NCBI GenBank assembly: GCA_019648995.1
Contig: BLXT01000055.1
Coordinates: forward strand, 3,608,770 to 3,638,235
Direction: 5' to 3'
Length of the DNA stretch: 29,466 bases
Source: Plakobranchus ocellatus
Taxonomy: Eukaryota; Mollusca; Gastropoda; Plakobranchidae
In this document: positions 20,384 through 29,466 of the stretch, piece by piece
How positions within the stretch are numbered: position 1 is the first letter of the stretch
How the letters are laid out: every line of letters begins with the position of its first letter
The notes under the pieces: generated by a model
What the model was told of the DNA's origin: nothing
Databases searched by the model: none
Seen by the model: the letters and a program-made list of their open reading frames with translations, nothing else
Made by a program: the position numbers and the translations under genes

Positions 20384-22795
20384 TGAAATCTATATTCTGT
20401 AGGGTCCTGCATTCATGGCCACCCCCAAACCAGTGGTCCACTAAGTAAGAAATCCACCTTTACAACAAGAGCGCTGCTAGCAGGGTTGTGTGGAATTTGT
20501 CCCTTTCCGGTGTTCAGGTCAATTTTTTACTCAAGACTGCATCATCGGACATTGCATATGCTGGGATCACCCAAGTGCCAGACGGGAGGTAGACAACATG
20601 GTTAGCGTTGTTGCTAAGGGAGTTAGAGAGCTGCTGCTGGTGTCTAAGAATGTCCTAGGGAAGATAAAGTCTTGGTGTTTTCTGGGGGTTATAAGGAGCA
20701 ATCCTGACAGTGCCAAGCCCAGATGGCCTTCAACCTGTATAACACTGAGGGATGGAATGGAAGATCATCCTGAGGATTGACCTTGGAACCAATATTATGG
20801 CAGAATTATTCATGGCTATGCCAATGGCTCTCATCGTGAGAAAGATCTTCCAAGTTACCAATTGTGTCATCCAGATCTAGGGAGGTCCAAAATATCCTGA
20901 TCACTATGGCTAAGGGGAAAGCATGGAGGGTCAATTGTGGGCCCCTGCTCCTGTCATGGGATTGTCAGCATCATAGCAGCAAAAGTGCCCAATTCCAGAA
21001 TGCTCCTTCAAAGGGCCTTGGTACAACTACAAGGCTCACTTATAGAGGAAGCATCTCCCCTGTACCTGGCTTCCAATGATGCTGAACTCAAGGCAGCATT
21101 GCAGCAGACACTTTAGCATCTGGCAAGCCTTCTATGTGGCTGTGGAACCTTGAAGAGTTGGTCCAACTGGCGCTTCTAGATGCAACCCTGAAGCACACCA
21201 AGCTCTTTTCTGTTCTCATTGTAACAATAAGGAGTTCTTTTACTCTTAGCACATTGGGTAGGAGGTATCGGGCTCTGAGGTGGGCTGGCTTAGCCAAGTC
21301 TCTGGCACTCTTGCAGTTTTGGAAAACCCTTGAATCTCCAATCAACAGGCTGATTGTGGTGCAGATAGCAGATTTCGTTCTTTGGACCCCACTCTCACAT
21401 GCAAGGGTAATGGCACCTATGCAGGCCTCTGTGAGCGTGGACACTATTCTGATAAACCTGGACAGGTGTCTTGCTTCCTTTCTTCCTTCTAGGGGGCAGG
21501 ATGAAAAGGACCACAATTCTCCTACTATGGCCAAGGACTTAGGTGTGGACCCTGGTATAGTGGAGCAGCCAACTGTTGTATTGTAGCAAAAACTATGCAT
21601 CGGTGGCCGCAATCAGGCCAGCTAAAACGGCCCACCAAGTCCTGTCTGAGGCTATGCAGATCCTCAATGGCCATTTCCACCTGGTCAGGCCACTGTGTCT
21701 GACATGCTACTGATGTCTCTTTCACGAGCCTCGAATAGTGCTGTGGAACTGATGGACGTGATGGTGGTCTAATGTAATCCTCATACCTATCCACGCAGCA
21801 AACGCCGAGCAATCAATATGCCAGGATTCATTGTGGTGGTTGGTCTGCACACCAGCCAAGCTACTTGCTGGTAAAACTGGCTGGTGGAGGCCTACAGATG
21901 CTTGTAAAGGAGCTCCCACACCAAAGCCCTGGGAGAAGTTAGCATTGATTTCAAGGCAGGGGATACTTCTAAACAAGAAGAGGTCCTCCAGTCTCTGCTC
22001 GAGAAATTTGCTTACCCATCCAGGCCTGTTATCCTCTACCTAAAGAGACATAAAGGTTGGGAGGACAAGGTTCACAACTGCGCCTTCAAGCTGGTCAGCC
22101 CCAACCTCTAGTGTGAACAACCAATCCAACTGCACTGTTTCAGTGGGGGCCCTGGATCTTTCAAAAGTAACATTAGTAGTTTCCTCACGCTTCACTAGCT
22201 ACTCAAAGATGGGTCTAATTTAACAGACTATCAAACCCACGGTTTGTAGATGCCATCAGCTCACCTCCTAATTGAGACAGATGCACCATAACTGTTCACT
22301 GCAGGCAAGGGCACAGTCAACACCCCTCACCACATTGGGATATTGCCGCCCTAGTTGCCAAAGCAAGCCAGGGGCCTGTTGTGGAGGTGTTTGCCACTGC
22401 TAATGGTAACCTCTGGCATCTATTCCACCTGCAGGTTCCTGATGCATGCAAGTAGCAGGAGTATGGACCTCTCCAGGCCGGGATGCATCAGTGGTAGTAT
22501 TGGTGCAGCAACAGTGATGCGTTCACACACACTACATTTCCTGCTCTTCTACTCTATCTCTCTTCATCCATCTGCCTGTGTGTTGGCATCACACGAGGAC
22601 CATCCTTAAGGGTGTTATCTTGGTCAGGTGATGACTGGAGATGACATCAGCCTCAGGTATATATGTGGGTGCACATGGAGTGTCCATCAACCAGCAGAAC
22701 GTCATTCTAGTTCTCAGCCCTCAGAAATCTGTATTCTAAAGGGACCTTCATTCCAGGCCACCACCAAACCAGTGGACTACAAGTAAGAACTCGAC
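20384..22795. mobile_element. Unclassified GC-richer repeat, about 2.4 kb, bounded by ~73-bp direct repeats
   Basis: An imperfect direct repeat occurs at 20384-20457 and 22724-22795. Shared blocks include TATTCT, GGCCACC, CCAAACCAGTGG and AAGTAAGAA, with roughly three quarters identity by eye. The interior is clearly richer in G+C than its AT-rich surroundings and has no poly-A or simple-repeat character. Open frames of 70-174 codons occur on both strands, but none shows reverse transcriptase, integrase, transposase or protease motifs. An old element with very short LTR-like ends, or a solo composite of another repeat, would both fit. The class is not established. Confidence 0.45.
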
Positions 22796-23856
22796 TATAA
22801 CTGTGTGAAAAATATTGCAACATTAATATAAAACTGAAAGAGGAGTGTTTTGTGGTTGTTAAAAGTAAGGTGAATACTGAGTTTTGTTGACAAAGCATAC
22901 ATACATAATGATTGACACATTCATCTTTGCATGGATGTATTTTGTAATTCAAGCTAAAGCTAGCACCAAATTTTTCATTAACAGTTACAACAACAAATAA
23001 GAACTTAAAACAAAACCAAAAAAGTAATCAATACGTCTTTCATTGATTCCGCAATTATATGACTTTAAAGAGTTACTTTTCAATGCCTCCCTTTTTTGTT
23101 GTTGTTGTGCATTGAAACCTAAAGATAAGGTATTTTATGTAAGTTTTGATGCTTTGTGATGTCTGTTATCCCCAATGCTGTTTTTTGTCTATGTCTTTAA
23201 CTTAAGTCCTATTAAATACTCCTGTAGAATGATTTAGAAGGAATGGGAAAAATCTCATAGCAAGTCAAATTCTTTAGTGTCTTATCTAACCCCCCTGTGT
23301 AATGAATACCTTTTGAGACAGGCTCATTTAAAAAATGTAAGAAATTTGTGTAAAAAAAAACTAAACTCTTAAAAAAGCAGAATGCCTCTGCAATATAGAC
23401 CAGACACCTACTGAGATAAAAGAAAATATGGACTTCTGTTTTTTCCATTGAACCCTTCAATTATCCTCCTCTGTTGTTATTAAAAAAAGCTAGAGTAGAT
23501 CTATAAAGCTAATTTATTTAAAACAAAATAAAATGATTCGTTACATAGCTCAAAAAAAAAAAAAAATGGCCTTCAATATATGGTGCTAACGCTATACAGC
23601 ACTATGTCTACTCAGAGGATCATTAACACCATAAGCTGGTGAGCTCGATTTTATCAAGAATGGAAAAAGATGCCCACTTTCATGAAGTTATATTTGAATA
23701 AGCAATCTCATTCATAAATTTTCTTAGGCTAGGCCTGGTAACAATGGGCAGACTGAGTCAATGGACACGTTGAAAAGAATAATATTGGGCATAACATCAC
23801 ATTGTCGCTTGAGCAACATATCACGATTAAAAAAAAAAAAATGGCCGTACTCACTC
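22796..23856. other. Non-coding AT-rich DNA
   Basis: Nothing recognisable beyond A-runs (about 23550 and 23828) and AT-rich sequence. Confidence 0.6.
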
Positions 23857-24086
23857 AGTACTCTATAGCAGTCAACAGTTTTTTAAATTGATACACCGTC
23901 AATATGTAATTGTTTTTTTTTTTTAACGGTCCCTTTCTTGATAATCATCATTCTGCAATAATTAACAGACCGTTATTAATATTACTCTGTAGCAATTAAC
24001 GGCATGTTAATTGATACATCATCACTCTGTAGCAATTAACAGCGCATTAATTGATACATCATCTCTCTGTAGCAATTAATGCTACC
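23857..24086 (+). repeat. 40-bp tandem repeat with an internal palindrome, about 5 copies
   Basis: The clearest units begin CTCTGTAGCAATTAAC and continue to TTAATTGATACATCATC, at 23985-24024, 24025-24064 and a partial third. Diverged copies lie at about 23857-23899 and 23946-23981, separated by a T-run. In the best copy CAATTAAC (23993-24000) and GTTAATTG (24006-24013) form a perfect 8-bp inverted repeat with a 5-bp loop. Confidence 0.8.
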
Positions 24087-24462
24087 TTTATTTTTTTCTT
24101 GAATGCATATTCGGAAGTCTTGCTAAAATTTGAAATCGAACTTTAAGATCTGTCCTTCCTTGCTCCTTATATAGCTTTAAGTTAGATTCTAAGATATGGT
24201 GCTTTAATTCTAAAAGCATGATCTTACACGCCCAATTCTTAACTTCAAAAAAGCATGACCAATAACGAGTATAATACCGTTTTATTCATAGATCTTTGCT
24301 GCAACCTCGATTCGTGGTTTGGATCTTCATAAAATTTTCATTTAAAAATGCCTGTCCATACTGAAAGTATATAAGTTAGATTTATAATCCTCAATATGTC
24401 TAAGATAAGTTTAAAATCATCACAACCACTTGAACAGCGATGAGGTTACTATCGTCAACAAA

Positions 24463-24474
24463 GCCGCCATATTG
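24463..24474 (-). promoter_or_regulatory. YY1-like motif CAATATGGCGGC (- strand)
   Basis: It matches the CAANATGGCGGC consensus known for YY1/Pho sites, which often lie just downstream of transcription starts in the same orientation. It is read here on the - strand. A short 16-codon frame starts at the embedded ATG. Site occupancy is inference. Confidence 0.35.
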
Positions 24475-24539
24475 TTTAGGGTTAACTTGAAATTTTTATT
24501 GAAAATTGTGATGCGGTACAAATGTTACCAGACCTTACC

Positions 24540-24584
24540 AGCTTTTATTTGTGAGGATCATTGGCTCACAACAAAATAAAAGCT
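24540..24584. repeat. Imperfect inverted repeat (AGCTTTTATTT...GTGAG)
   Basis: AGCTTTTATTTGTGAG (24540-24555) pairs with CTCACAACAAAATAAAAGCT (24565-24584) across a 9-bp loop, with four unpaired bases in one arm. Confidence 0.8.
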
Positions 24585-24982
24585 CTGAAAGAGTGTTATA
24601 CAATATCTTTATTTAATATGCATACAGTTTTTGATAGTGGGTAACATCCTCAGATTTTTTCCCACCCTTTTTTGGCCCAACGTAATAAAAATTGTTGTAA
24701 GTCAACTTGGCAGAATATTAAGTCGAAAAGCCTGGCTGATCAAAATGTCAAGTGAACGAAAATATTTAATGTTTTCAACTTATAAAATAATGGAAACCTA
24801 AATTATTTCCTATCTTCAGGTCTGAAATTTTCCTTGTAAATTTAGGATTAAATAGCTAGAATATTTCGAAATATTGCCTCTTGTAACAATGCGCAATATA
24901 GAGCACATAGTTCTAAGCTGTATTTTGAGCAATTCAATTCACTGATTCCTCATTTTTTGCTCGCTGTGTCTTATCTTGTTTA

Positions 24983-24992
24983 CAAATGGCGG
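24983..24992 (+). promoter_or_regulatory. YY1-like motif with embedded short ORF start (+ strand)
   Basis: CAAATGGCGG resembles the YY1 consensus on the + strand. The embedded ATG (24986) opens a 24-codon frame to TAA at 25058-25060 (MADYPHDRLRMNDYM...). It could be a 5' leader exon of the downstream + strand gene with an upstream ORF. A possible donor, ATTAG|GTATGC, lies near 25170. It cannot be the coding start of that gene, because the acceptor exon at 28073 has stop codons before its ATG in all three phases. Confidence 0.3.
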
Positions 24993-25619
24993 ATTATCCT
25001 CACGACAGGCTAAGGATGAACGACTATATGGTATCCCAAAAATTTCCATTCAGAAATTAAAAGACTATGTCAAATCTGCTTAATTTTTTATGGGCTAGTT
25101 GCTTTGCAATATGATTTTTCATACCCAGATCTAGATCCAGACCTATATTTGGAGATGTAGATCTAGATTAGGTATGCCTTGTAAATCTAGGCTTAAGTCT
25201 TGAAATGAAGTAAATAGAGATCAGACAATTCTTTCCTTGCATGAAAGGTTGGTCAGATTCTGTCTTCGATCCAAAACCATCGCTAAGAATGAACACACTG
25301 CTCATTGTGCAGCCCCAATGTATACGCACAATGCCGTGACAATGGTCCCTACAAATTGGTTGCACCAGTTTTTAGTCTTCGACAGATAAAAAATTACTAA
25401 ATCTAGATATCTGCAGTTTTTGTTCTGTAAAACATTGTATTAACTGGTTTGAAAAAATGATGTAAATAAATATTGAGAAATTACTGTGATATAAAAATAA
25501 AATGGTGCGGTAAATACCTTTAAGAAACACAGAGCTGCAACTTAAATCTAATGGTTTCTTATAGACAGGCCTATCTCTTTGTATATACAAGAAATGACCA
25601 GCTACAAACACTAAAAACT

Positions 25620-27550
25620 AACGAGTACCGAAGATGAAATGTATCATCATCCAGTGCCATGCTGAAGAGCTTGACAACCATGACTCCATTTCATCCTATC
25701 TCCTGTTGCCCTGATGGTTGTATTGTTTCCTGATGTTTTCAGCCATGTTGACAATCCATCTAAGATTTTACTTCTTTCCTTTGAGCTCTTTTGTTATCAT
25801 TAAATGTCCTAGTTTTCTGCTTTTCATTGTGTGACCAAAAAATTTTGCTTACCTTTTCCTGATGTTGTTGATTAGTGATCATTCTCTGTTTGTCTCTTTT
25901 AGTATTTCTTCATTTAGTCTCTTTTAACTGCAAGAATATTCATTATTCTTGTCATAAACTGCATCTACTTTGCTTTCAGCTGTGTGCATCATTAAGTTTA
26001 TTGTCCAAGACCCATGCAAAGAGTAAAACAGGCTTAATTTAACACATATGGATTCTTTCCTCGAGACTAAATGGAGGCTTATTGTTTGTGAATATGTAAT
26101 TCATGTTTTGAAATGCTGTTTTTGCAGACTTACATTTCTGACAAGGATCTTCCGTCAGATGTAATCAATGCCCCCAGGTGTTTGAAATTCTACTCCTGGA
26201 TCAGGGTTTCTCCATTTAGCTTGATGTTGCACTTTAGAAGTATGTTTTTATTTTTTTTTTTAAATAATTGTTTGGGTTTTCTTGGCATTTAAAATTGGAC
26301 CCATTTTGTTGTTTTCTTATACCATAGTATTTTAACGGTCTATAGACCTTCCTTGCGTTCTGCCATAAGCGCATCATAATCTGCATATATCTCAGGTTGT
26401 TCACATTATACCTGTTTAGCACTATTCCTAAGTATTTTTTAAAAACATATTTCTCATCTTTTTTACTGTTTATAGAGAAAAAATTTAGTGGGAGGAAATG
26501 GCCTTGTCTTACCCCTCTTGTTATATGTTGGTATCATTGAATAACTTTTATTGTAGGTCTAAAGTCCTGGTAAGAACAAAGGCTATGGTTTGGTCTGTAT
26601 AATATAAATGTAGGTCTTTCTCTATTTCCAAACTTCAATCTATGTGAGTTCTCAGGATATAAATAACATTTTCTGTTTCTTTTCCTTCCATGATTGATTC
26701 CAGACTGTTCCTCAGCTATCTGTGGTTGTACCCTACTTCTTGCTCTCATCATTATTATCCTTGCAATAACTTTTGTGACGTTGCTCATAAAACTGATGGT
26801 CTGTCTTATCATATAGACTAGTTCTTCTATATATTACAACCAACATTTCAATATCTTGTTTTTTTCCATGTCTATTTTCTCATCCATTACTTTATTGGCT
26901 TATACACGTCTGTTGGTTTATCATTTTTTTGGTATTCTATTTCTTTGCATTTTTCATCCAACCATATTTGCTTGGCTTCATTTCATTTCGACGTTATCTC
27001 TTTGTGTAACTTTAATATTCTCTTTTTTTGTGATCTCTTCTTTTTTCTCATCAGATTAAGTATTTCTTTTGTCATTCAATTTTGCTTTGTTTTTAGCTGC
27101 TTTTGGGGTACTATTTCTTTGACTGATGTTGTTAAGGCATCTTGTAACTCTGTCTATTTTTCTTCTTTGTCTATTATTTATGGATTTCAAATGTATTTTT
27201 GATTGTTATTTGATATTTTTCTCTTATATCACTATTGTTCTTTAGAGTAGCAAAATCCAGCCTGATGTTGCTTGGAGGTTTTATGATCTTTCTCAGTTTC
27301 ACTCTTAGCTTGGCAAGAACTGGAATGTAATCACTGTAGCAGTCTCCTCCAGACATTGATCTTGCATTAGGGATACAATTTTTAAATCTTTTTTATTAAA
27401 ATTAAAATTTAGTCAATAATGGTTTCTCACATCACTCTTGGGCTCTCTCATGTCCATCTGCATCTTGAATCTAATTGTACCAAGTTTTTGTGATTGTGAA
27501 ATTGACTATTGCCCATTCTTTGAGTTTTCTCCCTCTTTCTTTTTTCTTTT
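25620..27550 (-). mobile_element. Decayed, 5'-truncated non-LTR retrotransposon (endonuclease + reverse transcriptase remnants)
   Basis: Read on the - strand, three conserved regions of an endonuclease/reverse-transcriptase polyprotein appear in the correct order. First is the end of an APE-type endonuclease (27356 downward, GGDCYSDYIPVLAKLRVKL, where the usual SDH is SDY). Second is a reverse transcriptase N-terminal region (about 26812-26690, NVTKVIARIIMMRARSRVQP, IAEEQSG). Third is a catalytic region near 26393-26361, where RY and AD are separated by an inserted dinucleotide and followed by an extra codon. The C-terminal part (KLNGETLIQE near 26220, DGLSTWLKTSG near 25730) follows. Stops and frameshifts are frequent, so it is dead. 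The 3' end has TGATGATGA, reminiscent of RTE-type tails. The clade is not firmly assigned. Confidence 0.75.
26361..26393 (-). pseudogene. Broken reverse transcriptase active-site region
   Basis: On the - strand, NNLRY is followed by a 2-nt shift and then AD-Y-DALMA, corresponding to the conserved Tyr-Ala-Asp-Asp box. The frame break and the extra codon rule out activity. Confidence 0.6.
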
Positions 27551-28072
27551 TTAACTCATTCCCTACCGCCCAGATTTTCACCACTGGACCTCACTATGTT
27601 AGTTGTGTGCTTAACTTGCTATAATCACGAGCAGGGTTGAGGTCTACAAATTACCAAAAATCCAAGCTGGCTGATCCAGGTTGGGTTCGGGAATGTGTTA
27701 AGCCATTTGGTATAAAGAGTATAGAATATATATTAATTCAATAAAAAATAAGAATCAGACAAGATTAATATCCTGATTTTAGAAGCAACACTGGCATCAT
27801 TATATGGTTTTGAAAACTTGAATAAAAAAATAGTCCCTCACTTTTATAATAAATAATCACAATAGGAAAATAACAATATGGATTGTAAATGTAATTAGAA
27901 AACTGTCTAAAATAGAATTACCCATGTGCAGTAATTTTAATATGATGTTACAAAAAATGGCTGAGTAAAAAAAAAGGTGAAAATTAAAATCAGGCTTTTT
28001 TAGGGTACTGCTGCGTGTTGTTGTTAATAACAATTGACTTAAATTTTTTCTTTAAATCTTTGTTCTTTACAG

Positions 28073-28117
28073 GTTGATTTTTTTTAAGCATTTATAAATT
28101 TGGACCAAAGCTTGACA
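28073..28117 (+). other. 5' leader part of the first coding exon of the right-end gene
   Basis: The acceptor TTTGTTCTTTACAG (AG at 28071-28072) shows that an upstream leader exon exists. An in-frame TAA at 28085-28087 places the start codon downstream, at ATG 28118. Confidence 0.65.
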
Positions 28118-28288
28118 ATGTCTTACATGAAGCAGGCTGTTGATCCAAGACATGTTCAGGATCGAAAGCTGGAAAAGCTACAACAGTCTCTTCAAAACAT
28201 GGAGCAACAGATGGCTGACCATGCATTACTTCGTCATAAGTTGGAGCAGATCAGTGATCTTGACAAGGCACGCACACAGCAGACTCTG
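28118..28288 (+). CDS. Unrecognised coiled-coil protein, coding exon 1 (N-terminus)
   Basis: This encodes residues 1-57, starting MSYMKQAVDPRHVQDRKLE and ending in phase 0 at ACTCTG|GTTAGA. From residue 15 on it is a charged amphipathic helix with heptad spacing (KLEKLQQSLQNMEQQMADHALLRHKLEQI). It looks like the N-terminus of a centrosomal or ciliary-type coiled-coil protein. A distant likeness to the kizuna N-terminal coil (LQ..L, E+.., KL pattern, RN later) was considered but is too weak to name. A start at 28118 is supported by the upstream in-frame stop. The gene is divergent from the CCDC160-like gene and continues beyond the window. Confidence 0.75.
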
Positions 28289-28686
28289 GTTAGATGTTTA
28301 TGTTTTTGGCTTTCATTTAAACCAATTAATCTTATTTTGCTTCTCAATGGAAATGAGATAGAGAGAAATAAAAAAATAAAAGCAACCAAAAGGAAATGCT
28401 CTATGAAAACAATTTAAATTTTGTTTGATATTGCAGAGGCATCATGTAAAAAAAGAGAAGTGCTGATTTATAGGCATGTAATTAGCCCTGATATCTGTAA
28501 AACAGTTATCGCATCAAAAATCAAAATATAGACCGTAGCTACTGCTACCCTACTTTCTATCTTACCTTTCTGATATAATTGAAGATTTGTAAGATAGCTG
28601 TAACAATATTGATTCTATTTGCTTATCTTTTAAAGGTATGTTTTTAAAGATTCTAAATAAACTTTTGTTTTCTTTCTCAACTACAG

Positions 28687-28756
28687 GAGAGAGCAAGCAG
28701 TCGAAATAAAACTTTGCAGAATGAAATAGATCGAGTTTATGGATCAAATAATGCAA
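28687..28756 (+). CDS. Right-end coiled-coil gene, coding exon 2
   Basis: The acceptor is TTTCTCAACTACAG and the donor is GCAA|GTAAGG. It encodes residues 58-80 (ERASSRNKTLQNEIDRV to GSNNA) plus one base. It continues the helix without a break, so the join to exon 1 in phase 0 is convincing. Confidence 0.78.
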
Positions 28757-29084
28757 GTAAGGAAAGAGAAAAAAGAGCTAAAAACATGTCAATCTTGATA
28801 AATACAATAGTGCATAAGAAACATCAGAACAATTAAAAATTAATATAAAATGAAAAAAAAAGTGTTAAAAAAATTCTTGCAGTTGAAATGACTGTTTCTT
28901 ATCAATCACTGTTGCAGCAATTTGAATCCTTTCACAGATGTAATAATTTTGAAAAATGTGCACCGATTATTGAGTAAAGCAGTTTTTGTCAAACAAAGTT
29001 ATAGACATAAAGAAGATTATATCTTTGTAATTTTGTAGGAGACAATGTTCCTACATACAATAAAACTTTTGTTGACTTTCTCAG

Positions 29085-29181
29085 GCCCAAGCCCAGTATC
29101 CAATAAAACCATTGAAGAGATTATCTCCAAGAGAACAAAAGAGTTTCAGCGTTCACAAGCCACTAAGGCAGCAACTATACA
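29085..29181 (+). CDS. Right-end coiled-coil gene, coding exon 3 (gene continues off the window)
   Basis: The acceptor is GACTTTCTCAG. The split codon gives Ser81, then PSPVSNKTIEEIISKRTKEF and on to residue 112, ending at ACTATACA|GTATGT. The frame would hit TAA at 29207-29209 if unspliced. The donor choice (29182) is the better of two nearby GTs but is not certain. Confidence 0.68.
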
Positions 29182-29466
29182 GTATGTGACAATTTTCTCT
29201 CAGAAATAATGACTGCAATGCAAATGAATAAAATGGTCTATGATAGTGATGCAGCTTTTTTGTAGCGTTAAAATGTGTCTTATAAACAGCAGATGTTTTA
29301 GCTTTCAATTTACTTGATTCAAAATTATATTGCACAGGGTAATGAAATGCTAAGTGGGAAATAAGTTACTGATTTTTCAAATCAAATTTCACCAAGTGGG
29401 GATAAAAAAAAAAAAAAAAAACCAAACAAAGTCATGGATAAAATTCTTTAGTGCATTTTTATTTGA
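29182..29466 (+). other. Start of intron 3 of the right-end gene
   Basis: AT-rich intron sequence with an A-run at about 29405-29421. No further exon lies before the window ends. Confidence 0.6.

Noticed and set aside
21088-21612. 174-codon - strand frame within the GC-rich element
   Set aside because: No recognisable domain, and an equally long + strand frame overlaps it. Both may be chance frames in GC-richer DNA.
24986-25060. 24-codon frame beginning MADYPHDRLRMN as first coding exon of the right-end gene
   Set aside because: The acceptor exon at 28073 has stop codons in all three phases before its ATG, so no coding join is possible. At most it is a leader ORF.
26856-27202. Two overlapping Phe/Ser-rich + strand frames (67 and 85 codons)
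   Set aside because: They lie antisense to the decayed retrotransposon and are T-rich shadows of it.

Overview
This is eukaryotic nuclear DNA from an animal, probably a lophotrochozoan and perhaps a gastropod mollusc (low confidence). It is AT-rich, with GT-AG introns, long T-rich 3' untranslated regions, a tRNA-derived SINE, decayed transposons, many (CT)n/(CA)n/(TA)n tracts and recurrent AGATCTAGATC-type motifs. Two N-runs (15724-15727 and 16050-16061) show it is a gapped draft assembly. There are no bacterial-type operons, CRISPR arrays or intact mobile elements.

Left part (1-10.7 kb): the end of an intron, then the last coding exon (1986-3543, + strand) of a long Ser-, His- and Gln-rich, probably nuclear protein that I do not recognise. 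It is followed by an apparently very long 3'UTR (about 7.2 kb) with several AATAAA signals, an ~11-copy 38-bp minisatellite and a (TA)26 tract.

Middle (about 11.2-18.3 kb): a complete gene on the - strand, convergent with the first. Four coding exons (18073-17797, 17130-17035, 15591-15353, 13983-13630) join with matching phases into a 321-residue coiled-coil protein. It resembles CCDC160 in length, in a tryptophan-containing N-terminal motif and in its C-terminal coiled-coil motif. A non-coding 5' exon ends at 18251 and supplies an in-frame stop that fixes the start codon. The third coding intron carries a pogo/Tigger-like terminal-inverted-repeat element of about 0.87 kb. Base composition switches from T-rich to A-rich near 10.95 kb, where the two convergent 3'UTRs would meet.

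Right part (18.3-28.1 kb): mostly intergenic or 5' non-coding DNA. It holds a GC-richer 2.4-kb unclassified repeat bounded by ~73-bp direct repeats (20384-22795), a 40-bp tandem array whose units contain a palindrome (about 23857-24086), two oppositely oriented YY1-like ATGGCGG motifs (24463 and 24986), and a 5'-truncated, frame-broken non-LTR retrotransposon on the - strand (about 25620-27550).

Right end (28.07-29.47 kb): the first three coding exons of a + strand gene encoding an unrecognised coiled-coil protein, running off the window. The - strand coiled-coil gene and this gene are divergent; whether they share the putative promoter region around 24.5-25 kb is untested.
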